The position numbers were made by a program, and so were the translations under genes. Below are positions 1-6,776 of a DNA stretch of 11,625 nucleotides, in pieces. The notes below the pieces were generated by a model. That model searched no databases. It was given only the letters and a program-made list of their open reading frames with translations, and had not been told where the DNA came from. The DNA is from Brevibacterium picturae. Its GTDB lineage: Bacteria > Actinomycetota > Actinomycetes > Actinomycetales > Brevibacteriaceae. The first letter of the stretch is position 1; each line of letters opens with the position of its first letter. Location of the stretch: positions 1 to 11,625 of the forward strand of contig NZ_JAKDJU010000095.1 in assembly GCF_030453725.1 (NCBI RefSeq), read 5' to 3'.

Positions 1-782
1 ACCCGCTGCGCCGTGATCGTCGAGACGCTCGCGGACCCGGGCGCGGAGCTCGCGGACCCGGGCGCGGAGCTCGCGGTTCCGGACGCGGGCGCAGAGTTCA
101 CTCGGGTCGTCACCTGCACCGTCGACGTCCGGTCGCTGACATCGGTGACCTTTGTGCCTTCGAAGACCTCGACGCCGAGTTCACGGATGACCCGCAGCAG
201 TTCCCAGCACAGTTCGGCGGGGTTGACCAAGGCAACCTCGCGAGAGTCCCAGAGGGCACCCTTGTACGTCGGTGACTTCACGATCTGGGCCAGTTCCTGC
301 TGATCGTAGAAGATGAAACCAGCCTCGGGGTCGTGCGCTTCGCGCAGCTCCGGAACCTGGTAGTCCTCGGTCGCGACGTCGAGTTCACCGGTGCGTTCGA
401 ACTCGACATCCATGTCGTACCTGGCCACGGCTGCTTCGATCGCGTCGAGGTTCTCCCGCCCCAACTGCGCCAGACGCTCGTTCTCATCCGGCAGATGCGA
501 TTCGCCGTTGTCATAGCCGTGGGTGAGGCTGGCGGCACAGAACCCGCCGTTGCGCCCCGAGGCGGCCCACCCGATCGTGTTCGCCTCAATCAGGACGACG
601 TGGCGATCGGGGTCACGTTCCTTCGCCTGCAGAGCCGTCCACAGGCCGGTGAAGCCACCGCCGACGATGACGAGGCCGGCCTCGAGATCGCGGGTCAGCG
701 GTGGCTGGGGCTCCGGCCGCTGCTCGGAATCGAGCCAGAACGGAACGGTCGAGGCGTCGGCCAGTGCGACTTTGACGTCCAT
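1..782 (-). CDS. FAD-dependent oxidoreductase, DAO family (gamma-glutamylputrescine oxidase PuuB-like), 3' end cut by window edge
   Basis: The first 260 codons of a flavin-dependent amine oxidase are present; the rest lies beyond the left edge. Residues 35-50 carry the dinucleotide-binding fold with GGGFTG at 41-46, after a short N-terminal extension containing the FWLDSE motif common in this group. It is followed by IEANTIGWAASGRNGGF, the FAD-contacting segment typical of PuuB and related DAO (Pfam DAO) enzymes. The start is ATG at 782 with a strong AAGGAG 7 nt upstream. It is the last visible gene of the polyamine operon, 124 nt after potC, so oxidation of putrescine or a conjugated polyamine to an aldehyde is inferred; the exact substrate cannot be read from sequence. 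No PuuA-like glutamylation enzyme is in the window, so direct amine oxidation is equally possible. Near the cut end the protein carries an unusual Ser/Ala/Pro/Gly-rich repeat in a loop expected to be a short beta hairpin. Confidence 0.85.
   Translation of the reverse strand, partial: MDVKVALADASTVPFWLDSEQRPEPQPPLTRDLEAGLVIVGGGFTGLWTALQAKERDPDRHVVLIEANTIGWAASGRNGGFCAASLTHGYDNGESHLPDENERLAQLGRENLDAIEAAVARYDMDVEFERTGELDVATEDYQVPELREAHDPEAGFIFYDQQELAQIVKSPTYKGALWDSREVALVNPAELCWELLRVIRELGVEVFEGTKVTDVSDRTSTVQVTTRVNSAPASGTASSAPGSASSAPGSASVSTITAQR
31..99. repeat. In-frame tandem repeat inside the FAD oxidase gene (two 21-bp units plus a diverged 27-bp unit)
   Basis: Two identical 21-bp units (31-51 and 52-72) begin gcggacccgggc and end gcggagctc; a diverged third copy spans 73-99. 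Read on the coding (minus) strand they give repeated seven-residue APGSASS-like units between a VQVTT strand and TITAQR. In related oxidases this is a short turn before the segment leading to the next FAD contact. The unit length is a multiple of three, so copy changes keep the frame. Each unit is an imperfect palindrome with a CCCGGG core. Confidence 0.8.
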
Positions 783-789
783 GTCACTT

Positions 790-810
790 CTCCTTCTGCC
801 TTGCGGCAAA
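790..810 (-). promoter_or_regulatory. Shine-Dalgarno of the FAD oxidase with an adjoining small GCAA-loop hairpin
   Basis: AAGGAG (795-790) sits 7 nt before the ATG at 782 and sets the start. Directly upstream, TGCC-GCAA-GGCA (808-797) can form a 4-bp stem with a GNRA-type tetraloop, extendable by one wobble and one U-A pair whose 3' side touches the SD. A weak effect on ribosome access is possible but not shown. Confidence 0.4.
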
Positions 811-836
811 TGTCAACTGTGTGCAGGTGTGCGGGC

Positions 837-896
837 CTCGCAGACTCTGGGCCCACCTCGGCGAGAACTCGCGGACTCCGGGCCCACCTCGGCGAG
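837..896. repeat. Intergenic tandem repeat, two 29-bp palindromic units between potC and the FAD oxidase
   Basis: Unit A (837-865) and unit B (868-896) differ at two of 29 positions and are separated by AA. Each begins CTCGC, ends GCGAG and has a GGGCCC core, so each is an imperfect palindrome. They fill half of the 124-nt gap after potC. The first half, ctcgcggac followed by a c/g run, matches the repeat inside the FAD oxidase gene at 31-72. No transposase or target-site duplication is visible. A role in mRNA stability or partial termination between potC and the oxidase is a guess. Confidence 0.8.
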
Positions 897-906
897 GGTC
901 CGGGAA

Positions 907-1761
907 TCATCCGGCCATGGTCTTGATGATCTCCGTCGAGCTTCCCCCGGTCTTGCGCAGAGCCAGGGCGCAGACCCCGAGTGCGATGAGGGTGAGTAGG
1001 AACATGAGAGTCGAGATCGCGGCGATCTCGGGCCGCAGTGCCACCTTGACCGCAGCGAAGATGTAGACCGGCCACGGTGTCGACCCCGGCAGCTGGACGA
1101 AGCTCGAGAGGATCGTGTTGTCCAGGCTGAGCGTGAACGACATGAGGGCGCCGGCGAAGATGCCGGGAGCCGCGATCGGCAGGGTGATGTCGCGGAACCT
1201 CTGCCACGCGTTGGCACCGAGGTCGGCGGCGGCCTCCTCGAGCTGCTGGTTCATCCCGGCCATTCGCGCCCGGATGATGAAGGTCACGACGGCCATCGAG
1301 AACATTGCGTGCGAGATGATCAGGCGGACCAGTCCGTCGTTGAACGGGGTCAGCCCCCAGTCCACGCCGAGCGTGACGAACCACGGCAGGAAGGCGATGC
1401 CGTCGACGATCTCCGGGGTGAACAGTGTGGCACCGAGAACGACGGTGAGTCCGACGGCCCACCACACCCCGCGCTTGGCACGGGCGAGGGCGACGCCGCC
1501 GATGGTGCCGAAGATGGTCGCCACGATCGCCGAGCCGACGGCGGCCTGGAGGCTCGTGAATACGGTGGCGACGATGACGTCGTTGTCGAGTCCGTTGGCG
1601 TAGGCGTTGAAGCCGAACTCGGAGAAATTCGCGAGCACCTTGCCGTTGTTGAACGAGTAGGCGACGATGACGGCGATCGGCAGGAACAGGTAGATGAAGA
1701 CCAGGATCCCCCATGCGCTGAGGAGCCTGTCGGTCAGCGGTTTGCGGATCGTATGGGCCAT
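907..1761 (-). CDS. potC: Polyamine ABC transporter permease PotC
   Basis: 284-residue inner-membrane permease of the spermidine/putrescine importer. Hydrophobic segments begin at about residues 14-36 and continue at about 63-93, 100-130, 145-165, 200-220 and 247-268, as expected for a six-helix MetI-type subunit. The cytoplasmic EAA loop that docks on the ATPase is at 176-200 (EEAAADLGANAWQRF ending LPIAAPG). The SLDNTI segment near 212 followed by a PG turn and P-YIF corresponds to the SLDD...PLYIY stretch that marks PotC, with Asn for the second Asp. The start is ATG at 1761, one nucleotide after the potB stop, with GGGAGG upstream; the stop is TGA at 907. It pairs with PotB to form the channel. 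Confidence 0.95.
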   Translation of the reverse strand: MAHTIRKPLTDRLLSAWGILVFIYLFLPIAVIVAYSFNNGKVLANFSEFGFNAYANGLDNDVIVATVFTSLQAAVGSAIVATIFGTIGGVALARAKRGVWWAVGLTVVLGATLFTPEIVDGIAFLPWFVTLGVDWGLTPFNDGLVRLIISHAMFSMAVVTFIIRARMAGMNQQLEEAAADLGANAWQRFRDITLPIAAPGIFAGALMSFTLSLDNTILSSFVQLPGSTPWPVYIFAAVKVALRPEIAAISTLMFLLTLIALGVCALALRKTGGSSTEIIKTMAG

Positions 1762-1762
1762 G

Positions 1763-2668
1763 TCATGCCCTCCCGTTCGAGATCGGAATACTGTTGGCCT
1801 TCGCCGCGATGAGCTGCCCGATCTTGAGCAGAGCGAAGCCGAGGCCCACGACGACGACAGTCGAGGCGATGAGGACGACGGCCATGGCCGAACCCAGCGC
1901 CCAGTTCTGAGCGGAGTTGAACTGTTCGGCGATGAGCTGGCCGATCATCGACCCGCTCGCCCCGCCGAGCACGGTGGCGGTGATGTAGTCGCCGTTGAGT
2001 GGGATGAAGACGAGCAGGCAGCCCGAGATGACGCCCGGCATCGCCATGGGCAGTGTCACCTTGAAGAAGGTCTTGACCTTGTTCGCGCCGAGGTCGTAGC
2101 TGGCTTCGCGCAGCTTCGTGCCCGACCGGTCGATGGCCACGAAGAGCGGCAGGATCATGAGCGGCAGATAGTTGTAGACGACGCCGATCTGGACCGCGGT
2201 GTGGGTGTAGAGAATGTCGATCCTCTCCTGCGTCAGCCCCAGCGCCATGAGCCCCTCGGAGAAGAAGCCCGTGGGGGAGAGGATGATCTGCCAGCCGAGC
2301 GTGCGGACGAGGAAGTTCGTCCAGAACGGCACCATGACCAGAGCCAGGGCGAGGCTGCGCCGGGCTGGGGAGATCTTCACCGCGATCCAATAGGCGAAGG
2401 GCAGTGCGATGAGCAGACAGATGAACGTGCCGAGGAGCGAGATCCGCAGCGTGGCGAAGAACGTCGACACGAAGGCCGGATTCAGCGCTTCGGGGAATCG
2501 ATCGAAGCTGAGTTCATCGGTGGCCACCGCCGTGTAGATGTCCGGCTTGTAGCCGAAGCTGAAGAAGAACACCATCGCCACGGGGATGACGAAGAAGAAG
2601 AGCACGTAGGCCCACGTGGGAAACGACAGTGCCGCGGGTCCGAAGATTCTGTTGCGAAGCGGAATCAT
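1763..2668 (-). CDS. potB: Polyamine ABC transporter permease PotB
   Basis: 301-residue inner-membrane permease of the same importer. The first helix (about 18-38) is very rich in Phe; further hydrophobic stretches lie at about 68-97, 107-130, 158-178, 206-225 and 257-284. The EAA loop is at 188-212 (EASYDLGANKVKTFF ending LPMAMPG). The VPFWTNFLVRTLGW segment near 113-126 is a well-conserved PotB/PotH signature. Its ATG at 2668 overlaps the potD stop as ATGA, with a full AAGGAGG 11 nt upstream inside the potD end, so translation is probably coupled. Together with PotC it makes the substrate pathway, fed by PotD and driven by PotA. Confidence 0.95.
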   Translation of the reverse strand: MIPLRNRIFGPAALSFPTWAYVLFFFVIPVAMVFFFSFGYKPDIYTAVATDELSFDRFPEALNPAFVSTFFATLRISLLGTFICLLIALPFAYWIAVKISPARRSLALALVMVPFWTNFLVRTLGWQIILSPTGFFSEGLMALGLTQERIDILYTHTAVQIGVVYNYLPLMILPLFVAIDRSGTKLREASYDLGANKVKTFFKVTLPMAMPGVISGCLLVFIPLNGDYITATVLGGASGSMIGQLIAEQFNSAQNWALGSAMAVVLIASTVVVVGLGFALLKIGQLIAAKANSIPISNGRA

Positions 2669-3828
2669 GCTGCTCCCGACCTCCTTTTGGCCTCGGTGAG
2701 GATGTCGACGCGTGCCGCCATTCCCTCATTGAAGATGCTGGCCTCGAGTCGATCGAGAACCTCCTGGTCCGGGAAGATGAGATCGAGGTAGTCGAGTTCG
2801 GCCTCCTTCGCCTTCTCCTCCGTGCCCTTGACCCCGATCGGATAGCCGATGTATTCGATCTGGGTCATGGTGTTGTCGGGGGAGATCATGAAGTTGATGA
2901 ACTCATGGGCGGCATCCGGATGCGGTGCCCCGGTGGCGATCGCCCAGCAGTCCATCCAGAGATTCGCCGAGGGCGTCGGGAAGACGTACTCCCAGTCCTC
3001 CGGGTTGTCGACCTCGTTGAAGCCCTGACGGGCGTCGCCGTTGTAGGACTGCATGAGGTCGAAGCTGCCCTGGATCATTCCCGTTGATGCGCTGCCGAAA
3101 TAGGCACGGACATTGGGCGCGATCTCGTCGAGGATGATCTTCTTCGCCTCGGCGAGCTCCTTCTCATCGGTCGTGTTCAGGCTGTAACCGAGGGTCGCCA
3201 GCGTGATCGCCGTGACCTCCCACGGGTCGGACAGCAGCGATGTGCGCCCGGCGGCCTCGCCCTGGGCAGCATCGATGAAATCCTGCCAGGAGGTCATCGT
3301 GCCCGAGATGACATCGGTGCGGTAGGCAAAGCCGGTTGTGCCCCAGGCCTTGCAGATCGTGTACTCATTCCCCGGATCGAAGTCCTGGTCGATGAAGTTC
3401 GGATCCATGTGCGAGAAGTTCGGAATCAGGGACAGATCCAGGGGTTGGAGCAGGTCATGGCTGGCGAACCGGTCGATCTGGGAGCCGGTGGGGACGACGA
3501 CGTCGTAGCCCGAGGTTCCGCGGCTCGAGGACAGCTTGGCGATGAGCTCCTCGTTCGATCCGTAGGAGTCGACCTGCAGGAGCACATCGAAGTCGTCGCG
3601 GAACTTCTCCAGCAGATCCGGAGAATCGTAATCGCCCCAGGTATAGAGGTTGAGCTTCGATTCGAGCTCGCCATCGGTCGCCGGTGAGGCGGCCATGCTC
3701 GTATTCCGCCCGCACGCGGTCAGAGCCCCGAGGCCGAGGACGCCGAAGCCGGCCAGAGCCGCTCGTCGTGTGATCCTTTCGACCTTGTCGTGCGGAGCGA
3801 GGACGCTGATCGGGGAGCGCTTACTCAT
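2665..3828 (-). CDS. potD: Extracellular polyamine-binding lipoprotein PotD
   Basis: 387-residue periplasmic-type binding protein. The N-terminus has a twin-arginine signal (ITRRAALAGFGVLG, RR at 21-22) running into a lipobox LTAC with Cys39, so it is probably exported folded by Tat and anchored as a lipoprotein. The mature part starts with LNLYTWGDY (W64), matching the YNW polyamine-contact strand of PotD. Acidic residues of SDPWE (D201, E204), WMD (W291, D293) and IGYP (Y329) line up with known amine-binding positions of E. coli PotD, so a di- or polyamine ligand is likely; putrescine versus spermidine cannot be decided. The start chosen is ATG at 3828, overlapping the potA stop by 8 nt (ATGAGTAA); a longer reading to 4092 would overlap potA heavily and hide the signal peptide. 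Confidence 0.93.
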   Translation of the reverse strand: MSKRSPISVLAPHDKVERITRRAALAGFGVLGLGALTACGRNTSMAASPATDGELESKLNLYTWGDYDSPDLLEKFRDDFDVLLQVDSYGSNEELIAKLSSSRGTSGYDVVVPTGSQIDRFASHDLLQPLDLSLIPNFSHMDPNFIDQDFDPGNEYTICKAWGTTGFAYRTDVISGTMTSWQDFIDAAQGEAAGRTSLLSDPWEVTAITLATLGYSLNTTDEKELAEAKKIILDEIAPNVRAYFGSASTGMIQGSFDLMQSYNGDARQGFNEVDNPEDWEYVFPTPSANLWMDCWAIATGAPHPDAAHEFINFMISPDNTMTQIEYIGYPIGVKGTEEKAKEAELDYLDLIFPDQEVLDRLEASIFNEGMAARVDILTEAKRRSGAA

Positions 3829-4981
3829 CGGCGAACACCGCCACCGCATCGGAGTCCCAGGACAGCGCAACCTCGTCGCCCTGCGCGAAGATCTGGGCAC
3901 CGGCCGCTGGGACACGAGCGAGGACCTCGTCATTCGAGCCGGAACGCACCATGTACTGCACGACATCGCCGAGGAACGAGGTGGAGATGACGGTGCCCGG
4001 GGCCGTGTTCGGCATCGTCCCGGCAGCGGGGTCGGCCCCGGCGACTCGCATCCGCTCGGGACGGATGGCGGCTCGGACCGTGTCACCTTCACGCAGGGCT
4101 CCAGCGCCGGCGGAAGAGTCCGCCGTGACAGGTTTGGACTCGATCGCGCTCGTGTGCATCACCGAGTTCTTACTCGTCAGGGTCGCCCCCGCGTCGTCGA
4201 CCTCGGTCACGGTGACCGGGATGAAATTCTGTTTGCCGATGAAGCTCGCGACGAACCGATTGCCCGGCTCCTCGTAGATCTCCTCACCGCTGCCGACCTG
4301 CTGGATGACCCCGTCGTACATGACGACGATGCGATCACTCATCGCCAGCGCCTCCTGCTGATCATGGGTGACGAACACGAACGTGGTGCCGAGTCTCGCA
4401 TGCAGGCGCTTGAGCTCGAGCTGCATCTCCTCGCGCAGTTTGCGGTCGAGAGCCGACATCGGTTCGTCGAGCAGAAGGACCTGTGGGCGATTCACCAGGG
4501 CGCGGGCGAGGGCGATGCGCTGCTGCTGACCGCCGGAGAGCTGTTCGGGTTTGCGCCCTGCGAAGTCCTCCATCTGGACCAGCGCCAGAACCTCACGAAC
4601 CCTCTCGGCGATGTCCGGCTTGGGGACTTTCGCCTGCTTGAGCCCGTAGGCGATGTTGTCGGCGATGTTCATGTGGGGGAACAGCAGGTACGACTGGAAC
4701 ACTGTGTTCACCGGGCGCCGATGCGGCGGGAGGCTGACGATGTCCTTGCCCGACAGTAGGATCGCCCCGTCTGTGGGAGTCTCGAAGCCTGCGATCATGC
4801 GCAGCAGGGTCGTCTTTCCGCAGCCCGAGGGGCCCAGGAGGGACAGGAACTCGCCCTTGCGCACGGACAGGTCGAGACGTTCGATCGCGGTGGTGTCCCC
4901 GAAGACCTTCTTGACTCCTCGGACCTCCAGGTGCCCGACCTGCGGGGGAGCAGATGACTCTGGCGTGACTGTCGTGGTCAT
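3821..4981 (-). CDS. potA: Polyamine ABC transporter ATP-binding protein PotA
   Basis: 386-residue ATPase that powers PotBCD import. Visible motifs in order: Walker A GPSGCGKTT (50-58), Q-loop VFQSYLLFPHM (Q96), signature LSGGQQQR (148-155), Walker B LLLDEP (169-174), D-loop SALD (176-179) and switch His206 in VTHDQQEAL. The C-terminal TOBE-type domain starts near 250 with FIGKQNFIP and carries IRPERM near 307, as in PotA. The ATG at 4981 overlaps the TGA of the amidohydrolase (ATGA), with GAAAGG 5 nt upstream. It lies between the amidohydrolase and potD, tying the catabolic and transport parts together. A Ser/Ala-rich stretch (about 288-296) inside the regulatory domain is slightly longer than usual. 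Confidence 0.95.
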   Translation of the reverse strand: MTTTVTPESSAPPQVGHLEVRGVKKVFGDTTAIERLDLSVRKGEFLSLLGPSGCGKTTLLRMIAGFETPTDGAILLSGKDIVSLPPHRRPVNTVFQSYLLFPHMNIADNIAYGLKQAKVPKPDIAERVREVLALVQMEDFAGRKPEQLSGGQQQRIALARALVNRPQVLLLDEPMSALDRKLREEMQLELKRLHARLGTTFVFVTHDQQEALAMSDRIVVMYDGVIQQVGSGEEIYEEPGNRFVASFIGKQNFIPVTVTEVDDAGATLTSKNSVMHTSAIESKPVTADSSAGAGALREGDTVRAAIRPERMRVAGADPAAGTMPNTAPGTVISTSFLGDVVQYMVRSGSNDEVLARVPAAGAQIFAQGDEVALSWDSDAVAVFADE

Positions 4982-6693
4982 GATTGCCTTTCAGGCTGTG
5001 TGACTGGAATGGACTCTGGGGCGGTGTCGTCGTGGACGATCCGACCGTCTGCGACTGTCAGTTCGTTGTGCACCTCGACGAGTCTCTGCGGGGCGATGTC
5101 GAAGGGGTTGGCACTTGCCAGCGCGAGATTGGCGACCTGGCCGGTGCGGATGGTCCCGTTGGTGTTCGAGCGCAGCAGGTGTGCGGACCCGGAGGTGTAG
5201 GCGCGCAGCGCGGTGGTCAGGTCGATGGCCTGCTCGGGCAGGAGCGGTGCCGGGTCGCCCGCGTCCGGGTGCGAGCGGTTCACGGCGACATGGATCGCCT
5301 CCCAGGGGTTCGGCGTCGAGACCGGCCAGTCCGAACCCATGGCCAGGTGGGTCCCTGCCTTTGCGAATGACCTGAATGGGTACAGCCAGCTGGTGCGTTC
5401 GGCACCGAGGTAGGGAATGTTGAGGTCGAGCAGCTGCTGGTCGTGGCAGGCCCACAGTGCCTGCAGATTCGCGGTGATCCCGAGCGTCGCGAAGCGGTCG
5501 ACATCAACGGGGTCGACGACCTGGACGTGGGCGATGTGATGGCGGCGGTCGCTGTCTGTGCCATCGGAGTATCCGCTGTCGCTTCCGATGGCTTCGAATG
5601 CGTCGAGGGCGGCCTTGATGGCAGCATCACCGATCGCATGGCAGTGGATGTCGAAGCCTGCCGCGTCGAGGGCGGCGAAGGACCGGTGGAGGTGCTCGCG
5701 GGTGAAGTAGCTGGTGCCGAATCCGCCGCAGGCGCAGCTGTACTCAGCACTCATTGCGGCTGTCCGGGATTCGACGATGCCGTCGAGCATGAACTTCACC
5801 GAGGTCGTGCGGAACTGTCCCTGAGTTCGCCGCTGCTCGAGCAGGGCCGCGACCTGGGCGTCGATGTCATCGACGTCACGGGGCCACCACAGGCTGCCGA
5901 CCACCTCGGCGGACAGATCGTCGGTGTTCTCCGCGTCGACATAGGCATCGAAGGGGGAGCGATGGCCGGAGTAGTCGCCGACGATCGCATCCATCCACGC
6001 GGTGACGCCGAGTTTGTGCAGGAAGGACTGCCCGGCGAGCAGCCCGGCGCGGACGGCGGAGTTGGCAGCGGCGGGGACGATCCCGGAGACGATATCCATC
6101 GCGGATTCGTGCAGGCACCCGGTCGGTGCGCCGTCCTCGTTCTTCTCGATCACGCCTCCGGGCGGGGTGGGGGTGGAGGTCTCGAGGCCGGCGAGGTCCA
6201 TGGCCCTCGAATTCACCCATGCCGAATGATGATCGGCACTGAGCAGGATGATGGGCCGGTCCGGGCTCAGCTCGTCAAGGATCGCGGCTCTCGGTGCGCC
6301 TCCGGGGAAATCGGACATCGACCACCCGCCGCCGGTGACCCATCCATCTGCTGCTGTCGTGGCGGTCGCGGCAGTCGCGGCATCGACAGCAGCTGTGGCT
6401 TCCGGAGCGGTTGCGGCCAGGTAGTCCCGGATCACGTCGAGGGAGGCCTCGAGCCCCTGTGCTTCGCTGAGATCGCAGGCCAGGGACTCCTGTCCGCCGA
6501 AGGTTGTGTGTACATGGGCGTCGACGAACCCGGGCGTGATCAGCTTCCCCGTGGCCGTGATGGTGCGTTCGGCAGGTTCGGGCGCCGCGCCGACGCCGAT
6601 CTCGGTGATGATTCCGTCGCGAATGCTGATGCGGTCCGCGGGCAGGACGGCGTGGCCGTCGAAGATGCTGACGTCGAGAACGTCGAGGTTCAT
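4978..6693 (-). CDS. YtcJ-type metal-dependent amidohydrolase (Amidohydro_3 family) of unknown substrate
   Basis: 571-residue hydrolase. The N-terminal small beta domain (ADRISIRDGIITEIG) leads to GFVDAHVH with metal ligands H60 and H62; then come GGGWSMSDFP (121-130), VKFMLDG (K300), HCHAIGDAA (H350, H352), IAHVQ (H388) and GSDWPVSTPNPW (D455), the YtcJ/LAF order of motifs. Such enzymes cleave amides, imides or N-acyl groups; the substrate here is unknown. It sits between the aldehyde dehydrogenase and potA and overlaps potA by 4 nt, so a role in processing an acylated or amide-linked amine is inferred. The start is ATG at 6693 with GGGAGG close upstream; an upstream ATG at 6804 would overlap the dehydrogenase and add an unconserved tail. 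Residues about 93-117 are a nearly pure Ala/Thr stretch inserted before the conserved GGGW motif. Confidence 0.88.
   Translation of the reverse strand: MNLDVLDVSIFDGHAVLPADRISIRDGIITEIGVGAAPEPAERTITATGKLITPGFVDAHVHTTFGGQESLACDLSEAQGLEASLDVIRDYLAATAPEATAAVDAATAATATTAADGWVTGGGWSMSDFPGGAPRAAILDELSPDRPIILLSADHHSAWVNSRAMDLAGLETSTPTPPGGVIEKNEDGAPTGCLHESAMDIVSGIVPAAANSAVRAGLLAGQSFLHKLGVTAWMDAIVGDYSGHRSPFDAYVDAENTDDLSAEVVGSLWWPRDVDDIDAQVAALLEQRRTQGQFRTTSVKFMLDGIVESRTAAMSAEYSCACGGFGTSYFTREHLHRSFAALDAAGFDIHCHAIGDAAIKAALDAFEAIGSDSGYSDGTDSDRRHHIAHVQVVDPVDVDRFATLGITANLQALWACHDQQLLDLNIPYLGAERTSWLYPFRSFAKAGTHLAMGSDWPVSTPNPWEAIHVAVNRSHPDAGDPAPLLPEQAIDLTTALRAYTSGSAHLLRSNTNGTIRTGQVANLALASANPFDIAPQRLVEVHNELTVADGRIVHDDTAPESIPVTQPERQS
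6361..6387. repeat. Short 9-bp tandem repeats inside the amidohydrolase gene
   Basis: Three related 9-bp units (6361-6369, 6370-6378, 6379-6387; ggcggtcgc, ggcagtcgc, ggcatcgac) code part of the Ala/Thr-rich segment at residues 93-117 (6343-6417). The unit keeps the reading frame. The repeats are diverged, so this is weaker than the other repeat tracts in the window. Confidence 0.5.
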
Positions 6694-6723
6694 ATTCCTC
6701 CCGACTTCCTTGTCGAAGGTGAG

Positions 6724-6749
6724 GCGGAGACGCGCCGGACGCGCTCCGC
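6724..6749 (-). other. Intercistronic hairpin between the aldehyde dehydrogenase and amidohydrolase genes
   Basis: In the 83-nt gap between the two genes a stem of GCGGAG/CTCCGC plus CGCG/CGCG, with one bulged base and a 5-nt TCCGG loop on the transcript, can form. No U-tract follows, so it is not a typical terminator. It may be an mRNA-processing or stability element that lets the dehydrogenase message differ in amount from the transport genes. Confidence 0.45.
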
Positions 6750-6776
6750 AGGATGTCATTGTATGTGCACCGGGGC

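Noticed and set aside
31..99. Frameshift or broken oxidase gene at the repeat
   Set aside because: The frame stays open through all units to the window edge and resumes with TITAQR, as expected for the fold.
811..816. Perfect TTGACA (minus strand) before the FAD oxidase
   Set aside because: No TANNNT hexamer lies at 16-19 bp downstream, so an independent oxidase promoter is not supported.
837..896. Tandem repeats as a CRISPR fragment
   Set aside because: Units are separated by only 2 bp, without unique spacers, and no cas gene is present.
1694..2791. 365-codon plus-strand frame opposite potB
   Set aside because: Asp/Glu/Arg/His-rich composition with no domain, antisense to a clearly conserved permease; a typical high-GC shadow frame.
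3829..4092. Upstream start of potD at 4092
   Set aside because: It would run through the potA C-terminal domain and bury the Tat/lipoprotein signal.
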